Positions 58,101-64,000 of a stretch of DNA of 64,000 nucleotides are shown piece by piece. Numbering within the stretch: position 1 is the first letter of the stretch; every line of letters begins with the position of its first letter. A program made the position numbers and the translations under genes. The stretch is from Microglena sp. YARC (Eukaryota; Chlorophyta; Chlorophyceae; Chlamydomonadales; Chlamydomonadaceae), in NCBI GenBank assembly GCA_022414725.1, contig CM039463.1, positions 92,379,247 through 92,443,246 of the forward strand, read 5' to 3'. The notes below the pieces were generated by a model. The model was not told the DNA's origin. It saw nothing but the letters and a program-made list of their open reading frames with translations, and did not search any database.

Positions 58101-59336
58101 CTCAAACACTTGAAACCAAACTCACGTAGCTAAGGCATACACCTAAGGGGGGAACCAGGGGCACAGGAAAACAAAGTTAGCAACCTGTGTCGAACCACGG
58201 AACGCACCCAGGGGTCACAAGGAGCCTAAGAGAGAAAAAATATCCACCAAGATATCATGCCAAAGATCCTCCACGGCCGCTGGTCTAGGGCCAGGACGGC
58301 GTCCACTTCGGCCTGTAGCATGGGCGAAGTCCGGCGCTGCGAGACCTGGGATCACAGAAGGTGGGGAAGCGTTAGGGCGAAGGCGAGATTTGAGGTATGG
58401 GAAAAAGGAGACGAGGATGAAAGTGCAGCAAGTCGCACCTGGTGCAGAAGATCGCACCAATGGCAGAAAATCGCAAATCGCAAGGGCAGAATTCGAAAAT
58501 TTATCGCTAGGATGCGAAGAGCAGAGCCGAGGCATGTAAAGGTCCTAATATCCCGCCGTCGATTATCAGTCAATCCCAAGTCCCCCCCTCTATGGCTCGA
58601 CTCACCCGGTTGGGGGGTAGAGGGAGCAGCACCCGAGTGGTGCTGACCATACCCCCCTGCTTCCTACCACCTCCAGAATCTCCAGGCGTAGGTCGTCCTC
58701 CTCTGGCGAACCCTACGGCAGTGCCGGCGATCCGCCAGCTTGATTGAAAAAATTCTCCAGAAGGTAGCACAGAGCCACTAGAGCGCAAGCTCATGCCAGT
58801 AGCCAACAGTCGGCTGGGCAGAGCAAAGGGGGGGCACAGACGACGTAGACATCAGCAGGGAGCTTGGTCGGCTTGGCAAACTCCGGTATGCAGGCAGAGC
58901 CTCAAACACCGGAGAAAGGTTAGCGACGTCAGGGACGCGAGCAGATGAAGACGGGGTATCTCCACCGATGTCCAGGCTAGTCGCCGACTTGAGTCTGCAC
59001 GTCACAGTCATCTACGACAGACGGGAGGAGGCGACAGACGGCAGGGGAGGAAAAGGAAGAGAAGATGGAGGAATGACCGGGGGGGGTTACTTCCACGACG
59101 GCGGAAGGATCCTCCTCTCCGGCAGCAGAGGCCGCTGGCGCGCAGTCGTCTAGCCAATCTAGAGGAACCTGCACCCCGTCGGGAGGATTCGGTCGCATCC
59201 ATTGCTCACAATGACACTGCGGATCCCACGAGCCCATGAAACACCATTTAGTTTGGTAAGTTTCACAAGGCCGGCAGGAGACCCTCGCGGAAGTTGCATT
59301 ATCAAAGCAGTGGTAGTGATGAGGAGCCCAGTAACC
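58100..59336 (-). other. Copia internal region lacking recognisable gag
   Basis: Minus-strand frames here (59456-58977 and 58806-58570) are Pro/Ser/Gly rich, one with a Cys cluster (SCRPCETYQTKWCF), but none has the copia gag or CX2CX4HX4C knuckle I would expect. Either gag is very diverged or it has been replaced. Confidence 0.5.
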
Positions 59337-59660
59337 TATCAGCTTGAAATCACTCCGGTAGAGTGGACAGTAGATTAAAGCAGCGGAACAGACGCACCAA
59401 TCTATACACGGAGACAAGGATAACGTTACAGACACAGGAGACCCATAAAGGGGCACCTGTGGTGAAAGGAGGCGGTAGACAGGAACCTAACAGGGTACAG
59501 ATCAGACCGGAGACGTAGGTGACAGGAAGCTGCCACTGAGTCATCTCAAGATGACTCAGTCCCACGGGAAGCTGGCTCAGGAGAGCCGATAGTTCTAAGG
59601 GAGTACATAAGTAGTCACCAAGTCATAAAACGCGTGAGAGCACCGCTATACATGCTGATA
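59337..59660 (-). repeat. Copia 5' LTR
   Basis: Partner of 54710-55033. Immediately inside it the element strand reads GGTTACTGGGCTCCTCATC, the position of the primer binding site. It does not resemble the common initiator-Met site, so the primer is unknown. Confidence 0.93.
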
Positions 59661-60539
59661 CCTTCCTCCTCCCTCAGGCTAGTAATCGCTTCTGGCAATC
59701 CACCGACATCAAATGGTGGCAAAAATACAAATCCACAAGGCTAGGTGGGGACGCTTATGGACACGGAAACTGGCGTACTGATACAAACGCCCTTATGGTA
59801 CTAGCACCAGCCCCCCTCTGATGATAACTGCCCTCTTTGTCGCAAAGCGAAGGACGGAGCTGGCCATATTCGTGCAGCCACCCTGTCTTCATTGGGATGT
59901 ATATTAACAGACATAATAAGGCGGCCCAACTCATCAAAAAGGCAGTAGCCAAAGGAGCTCTAGGGGCTTTCCCCATGTACATGGATGCAGGCACTTGTGA
60001 AGTGACATCCGACATTCCCACGAGACCCCCAACCACCCTGGACCACCCTGATCTTCCCCAAGCCACATGGGATAAATACAGGCCTGATCTCCTCCTCATT
60101 GACGACGAATCCAAACCAAGAAGAGCCTACCTAGTTGAACTGGGCTACTGCTCAGACACTCACCACCACATCAAATTCCAGGAAAAGAGCGTTCAGCATA
60201 AGCAGCTCCAACGTATCCTTCAACAACAAGGATTCCTTGTCCACTACCTAGTCTTCACCATAGGGAGATCTTCACCATAGGTACCACTGGTACCATACCA
60301 ATCTCTCCACCTTAGGGATCAGTCGCGAACACGTAGACGAACTCATCTCTAAGCTGCATAGAGAATATATTGCCACCTGTACCAGCATTCTTGCCACACG
60401 TCGCATGAAGGAGTCCCTCCCGCCTGGAGGGTGACAGTTACTATGTCTGCCATGGTGACTTTCCCTAGCTGCGGCGTACGGGAGGGTCACCTTCAAACCA
60501 CGCCCCTCCAGGCGTTATCATTTTTTAATATGTCTTTAA

Positions 60540-61900
60540 ACTGTCTGCAGCCCTTTGCTTACGTTATGTACTATATATGGAGTGTATTTATGCCACCTGT
60601 GTTTTACTCAGCCAGCACCCGGTGAGCAGCCTGAGGCTGATACACCATGTATTCAAAACAAGCTGAACAAGCTCTCCTCATTTCAGCAGTCGAATACGGC
60701 GTGCAGTCAAGCTGCTGGCTTAAGCCATGTGACCAAGTCAGTAATACTGGAACTTGAACTTGGGTTGAAACTTGAAAGGAACCAGCCATTACCAAGGTCG
60801 ACAAGGAACCAAATTGCTGACTGAAGCCATGTAACCAAGTTCAAGCTTCTTTCTGATATAGGGGATTAGATCCTGATCATGGGGCTTACTGGGGTCTGGG
60901 GTACCAGGTAGGCCAATTCCGCTTAGTTGGCTCCCTGGTTTCTGTGGGAATCGCTCGGGGAGATTTGGAATTGGAAGACGGAGAGCAGTCCATAGTTGAC
61001 TGGAAAACCATGTAACAATTCAAAATTACAAAAAACACCAGGTAGGTAGGCTACATGTAGTCCCAGTCGTGCAGGACTGTGCTGCACCAAGGGGACTACA
61101 ACAACCACTGGGACTACCAACGCTAGAGCACCACTCTGATGGGTCAACATAGTACTCACCAGCGATAGGCTTCCGGTACAATATCTCTCCTGCTATTTAG
61201 ATGCTGCCCTTGGCGGCACCTGTAACTTATTATTAGCTTCACAGTGCCTGCGTGTGAACAACCACACTCCAGAGGTAACACGCACACTTATACTGGGATG
61301 CCCGTGTGAACACTCACATTTGTGTCATGTTTGGACTTTGACGTACGTGTTTCCCCTGGGTTTCACAGGTTTACGCGATTTTTTGGACATGGACGTACGT
61401 CTAAACACACACATTTGGGGGGAGCATGAGCGTGTGCCACGTAAACTCTCAGTGGCCTTTGAACAACCCTGGACACCACATAGAGTCACTTGGTGCAGCA
61501 GGACGTTTTCTTGCAGCCTTTCTAAGCACCTTCTAGGCAGCTCAAAGATCCAGCGACAGTGCTACACCCCAACACTCCAGCAGTTCTGACAGCTGATTGT
61601 GTCAGCTTCAAGGTACCCTACCTTGCGATAGGTCTGGCTGAACAGCCTGGCAGGGGAGCTGCCTAGAAACTGCTGGATGGAGCCGGAAATAAAAGCTATT
61701 AGGTGCGTATGTGGACTAGGGCCCCACAATAGTCCAAGGACTGGAGGAATGAAATTGAACTTATGAGATGCCCCTGGGGGGCAGAATAAGGGGGCAACAT
61801 GACTATCGCTTGCCCCTTCCACCCCCACCCCGTCCCCGTCCACCCCTCCCACCTCCTCCGCCCTTCCACCTCCTCCGCCCCTTCCTCCCCCACCGCCCCG
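60540..61900. other. No gene; dispersed GAGCAGCC motifs
   Basis: Contains several copies of GTGAGCAGCC...CTGAAGCCATGTAACCAAGTTCAAG (about 60618, 60700, 60810, 60975) and a GGGGAGCTGCCTAGAAACTGCTG motif near 61655. Frames open here overlap the proline/glycine-rich exon on the other strand. Confidence 0.5.
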
Positions 61901-61910
61901 TCCACCCCCG

Positions 61911-62437
61911 CTATCCGCCCCCTTCCACCCCACCGCCCCGTCCCCCCCCACCACCCCGCCCACCACCTCCACCCCGGCCACCACCTCGTCCACCTCCCCT
62001 ACCACCCCCTCCGTACCTGTCCCCAGAGTCCCCGTCCCGGTCACCACCCCTACCGCCACCACCTCCCCTTCCCCCGCCACGTTTTTCTTGAGCACGCTTT
62101 GTGAGGTGCTCCTTCCGCTTCTCTGTCTTTGCCCGCTCCCTCACAACTTCGTCCTTGCTCTTCAGACCCAGATTCCCACCAGAAGGCTTGATCTGCAGAG
62201 GTGGATAGGGGAGGGAATAGGTGAGTCATTACACACACAAAAATACAAAAACAAATTATATAAAATAAATATAAAATAATAAATAGTACGCCTTATTACA
62301 AGGCGTGAGGTTGAGGGGGCCAGCTCGTTTGCCTTTACTGGGGCCAGCAACAAATCTGCAGTGGTGGAGGGTGGAGGGGATAGGTGTGGAAATATCTGCA
62401 TGTGGGGGTGCCAACAACGCTTGATACACTGCTCCAC

Positions 62438-62468
<31 letters not shown>

Positions 62469-64000
62469 CACACACGCACACACACACCATACATACATAC
62501 ACACCACCCTGTTGGCCCAACATCAAAAGTGGTATAAAGTCTTGGTTCGCACTGGTGAGGTGGGGGTTATGGTGGGGTGGTGAGGGGGGTGGTGAGGGGG
62601 GTGATCATGCCCACTGGACGCATGTGAAACATGAAGGATCTGTCCCACCGCTTCAAGGGTAGGTTGTCTGAAGGTACTTCAAAATCTACGTTTGGAGACG
62701 CGACAGTTTTCAAAATTCGAAATTCAAGGGTAGGTTGTCCAAAGGTACTTCAAAATCTACGTTTAGAGAAATGACGGTTTTCAAAATTCAAAATTCTAGG
62801 TTAGGTTGTATAATGGTACTTCCAAATCTACGTTTGGAGGCGTGACTGTTTTCAAAATTCAAAATTCAAGGGTGGGTTGTACAAAAATACTTCAAATCTA
62901 TGTTCGGAGGTGTAACTGTTTTCAAAATCTACGTTTCATGAGCTGAAATCTACTTTGACGACGGAACAGACCCTCCAAAATCTTTACTCAAGTCTTGAAA
63001 CGTAACTAAGTAAACAACCCTGGTTGGCAGTTACATGTCGGGACTCAAACGAACTCAAAGGCAGCAGTTTCACAGGTTTGGACAGAAAAAAATAGTTCCA
63101 CCTGTTCACCAGCGTGAACATATTCGTCAAAGCGCCTTCCCAGTTTTTTCACCACTGGTCCTGCCTTCTTTGTGCCCAGTAGTAGCAGCTCTCAACCACA
63201 GGAGGCAGTCAACAAAATAGAAAAACACCCGTTTCACAAGTTTGCACAGGTAGGCACCCTAGGCACCTTCCACCTCGTGTGTCTCATGCCCTTGTCAAAG
63301 CGCATTGCCAGCAGTTTTTTTTTTTCCAAATCTAAAAGCGGGTTTGTCTGTAGCTTAACGGTTTTAGACCTCTTCCAGAGACAGCGTTTTAGTGCTGTTA
63401 TAGCTTTTTAAATCAATTTCAGCATTTCACAGCTTGTTAGAGGCATTTAGGGCTTTTTCATACACTTTTTTAAAGGGATGTTTTCGCCGAAACGGGGTCA
63501 AAACTAGCAATCGCTGTATATAGCGTTAAAAAAAGCCATGTTTGCCAGGTCTTTCACCTCTGCTCCTGCCTCCTCGGTACCAGCAGCAGCAGCAGCAGCT
63601 GCTAACCACAGGAGGCAGTAGACATAATAGAAAAAACACCCGTTTCACAATTATGCGTCATACCTTCCTTCCAGCTTGTGTGTCTCATGCTTATGCCAAA
63701 GTTCTTCCCTAGGTCTTTCACCGCTGGCCCTGCCTCCATTGTGCCCAGCAGCAGCAGCAGCAGCTCATAACGCCAAGAGGCACTCAACATAATAGAAAAA
63801 ACACCCCTTTCACAATTATGCGTCCTACCTTCCAGCTTGTGTGTCTCATGCCCTTGTCAAAGCGCTTCCCCAGGTCTTTTGCAGCTGGTCCGGTCTCCTC
63901 GGTACCCGCAACAGCAATCTTTTGGTGACTGGCCTTCACCCACTTCTGGTACAAGCCACGGCCTTGGCCGGCCTTGGCAGACTCAATGAACTGTGGGAGT
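61911..64000 (-). CDS. Probable DDX54/Dbp10-type RNA helicase, C-terminal exons (partial)
   Basis: Last exon 61911-62192 (phase 0, acceptor TCTGCAG|ATCAAG, stop TAG) encodes NLGLKSKDEVVRERAKTEKR, KEHLTKRAQEKR and then a long RGG/GGG tail. The penultimate exon runs from 63829 (donor TGGAAG|GTAGGA) past the right edge, or begins at about 63990 after CCCACAG; it encodes GRGLYQKWVKASHQKI, then KDLGKRF and GMRHTSWK. A basic Y-KW--+-H segment, a charged coiled stretch and a terminal RGG region match the C-terminal part of Dbp10/DDX54 DEAD-box helicases, nucleolar factors for 60S ribosome assembly. The helicase core is outside the window, so the family is inferred; another RGG RNA-binding protein is possible. 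The 1.6-kb intron holds exon-derived copies. Confidence 0.55.
62275..62345 (-). mobile_element. Retroposon 3' tail with terminal hairpin
   Basis: The reverse complement reads AAACGAGCTGGCCCCCTCAA, CACGCCTTGTAATAAGGCGT, ACTATTTATTATTTT. It is the same end as 36655-36725 and 50655-50730. The stem is ACGCCTT/AAGGCGT. Confidence 0.7.
62640..62960 (+). repeat. 77-bp array (TTCAAAATCTACGTTTGGAG)
   Basis: Four units share AAGGGTAGGTTGTCTGAAGG, TACTTCAAAATCTACGTTTG and GTTTTCAAAATTC. They lie in the helicase-like gene's last intron. Confidence 0.85.
63030..63828 (-). repeat. Exon-derived donor array (helicase-like gene)
   Basis: Partial copies of the penultimate exon's 3' half (KDLGKRFDKGMRHTSWK region) lie at about 63671-63760 (with a GTATGA donor), 63540-63595, 63254-63320 (with donor) and 63120-63180. 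CAGCAGCAG runs and CACCCGTTTCACAA spacers lie between them. Unit length is about 190-220 bp. Confidence 0.78.

Larger units (their letters stand above)
54710..59660 (-). mobile_element. Ty1/copia LTR retrotransposon, recent but defective
   Basis: 324-bp LTRs at 54710-55033 and 59337-59660 read as identical. They are flanked by a 5-bp target duplication CCTTC (54705-54709, 59661-59665). LTR ends are TATCAGC and GCTGATA, not the usual TG...CA. Pol is on the minus strand; a purine-rich AGGTGGAG lies next to the 3' LTR (about 55034-55042). No clear gag is found between 58.2 and 59.3 kb, and the integrase start is degenerate, so the element was probably mobilised by proteins supplied from elsewhere. 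Confidence 0.92.
54484..60530 (+). mobile_element. Non-LTR retrotransposon (endonuclease-type 3' end), split by a copia insertion
   Basis: The two parts, 54484-54709 and 59661-60530, become continuous once the copia element and one copy of the CCTTC duplication are removed. The right part encodes a CX2C-type knuckle (CPLCRKAKDGAGHI) and then RHNKAAQLIKKA, YRPDLLLIDDESK and AYLVELGYCSD, a PD...E arrangement like restriction-like endonuclease domains of R2/NeSL-type LINEs. The frame shifts near 59870 and stops near 60290. The 3' end forms hairpin ACGCCCCTCCAGGCGT, then ATCATTTTTT. The RT is absent here. The left end, near a poly-G run, is uncertain. Confidence 0.75.

Noticed and set aside
61768..62104. 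Proline-rich + strand frames
   Set aside because: Antisense of the RGG-rich terminal exon, whose minus-strand frame has proper splice site, stop and charged non-repeat part.

Overview
This window reads as nuclear DNA of a green-lineage eukaryote, probably a repeat-rich green alga. The evidence is plant-type protein sequence (NDUFS8/TYKY, a cwf18/CCDC12 spliceosomal protein, the N-terminal domain of an NLP/RWP-RK regulator), GT-AG introns, TTTAGGG-type short interstitial telomere motifs, and Ty3/gypsy, Ty1/copia and non-LTR retrotransposons. I saw no bacterial operons, CRISPR arrays or prophage genes. A prasinophyte is my guess at the organism; the sequence alone does not prove it.

Layout. 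1-3.3 kb: decayed Ty3/gypsy element on the minus strand. 3.4-10 kb: no convincing gene; a fold-back element, a 1.65-kb (CCCAA)n to (CCAAA)n array and long poly-C/G runs. 10.1-12.5 kb: a repeat protein of 14- and 18-residue units. 12.5-15.9 kb: AGCACTGAGTGTGCT-type minisatellite carrying MITEs, a retroposon tail and one exon-like ABCC fragment. 19.0-21.9 kb: 5' part of an NLP/RWP-RK gene (+). 22-31 kb: interspersed repeats and a 5'-truncated non-LTR retrotransposon. 31.07-44.56 kb: a complete eight-exon NDUFS8 gene (-), 675 coding bases spread over 13.5 kb. 47.43-54.31 kb: a complete four-exon CCDC12/cwf18 gene (-). 54.5-60.5 kb: a non-LTR element interrupted by a copia element with identical LTRs. 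61.9-64.0 kb: the 3' end of a probable DDX54/Dbp10-type RNA helicase gene (-), running off the right edge.

The most striking pattern recurs in at least four genes. Their introns are largely built from tandem arrays whose units include a splice junction and part of the neighbouring exon. Upstream of an exon the units carry acceptor plus exon 5' part; downstream they carry exon 3' part plus donor. Only the true exon has both splice sites. This looks like an intron-growth process by tandem duplication across exon-intron boundaries, and it predicts that splicing here must recognise exons as units. The arrays are then hit by MITEs (four families with 8-bp target duplications, hAT-like), SINEs and retroposon tails.

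Functionally the host genes are housekeeping or regulatory: respiratory complex I (NDUFS8), pre-mRNA splicing (CCDC12), ribosome biogenesis (probable DDX54) and possibly nitrogen-responsive transcription (NLP). They do not form a pathway or operon.
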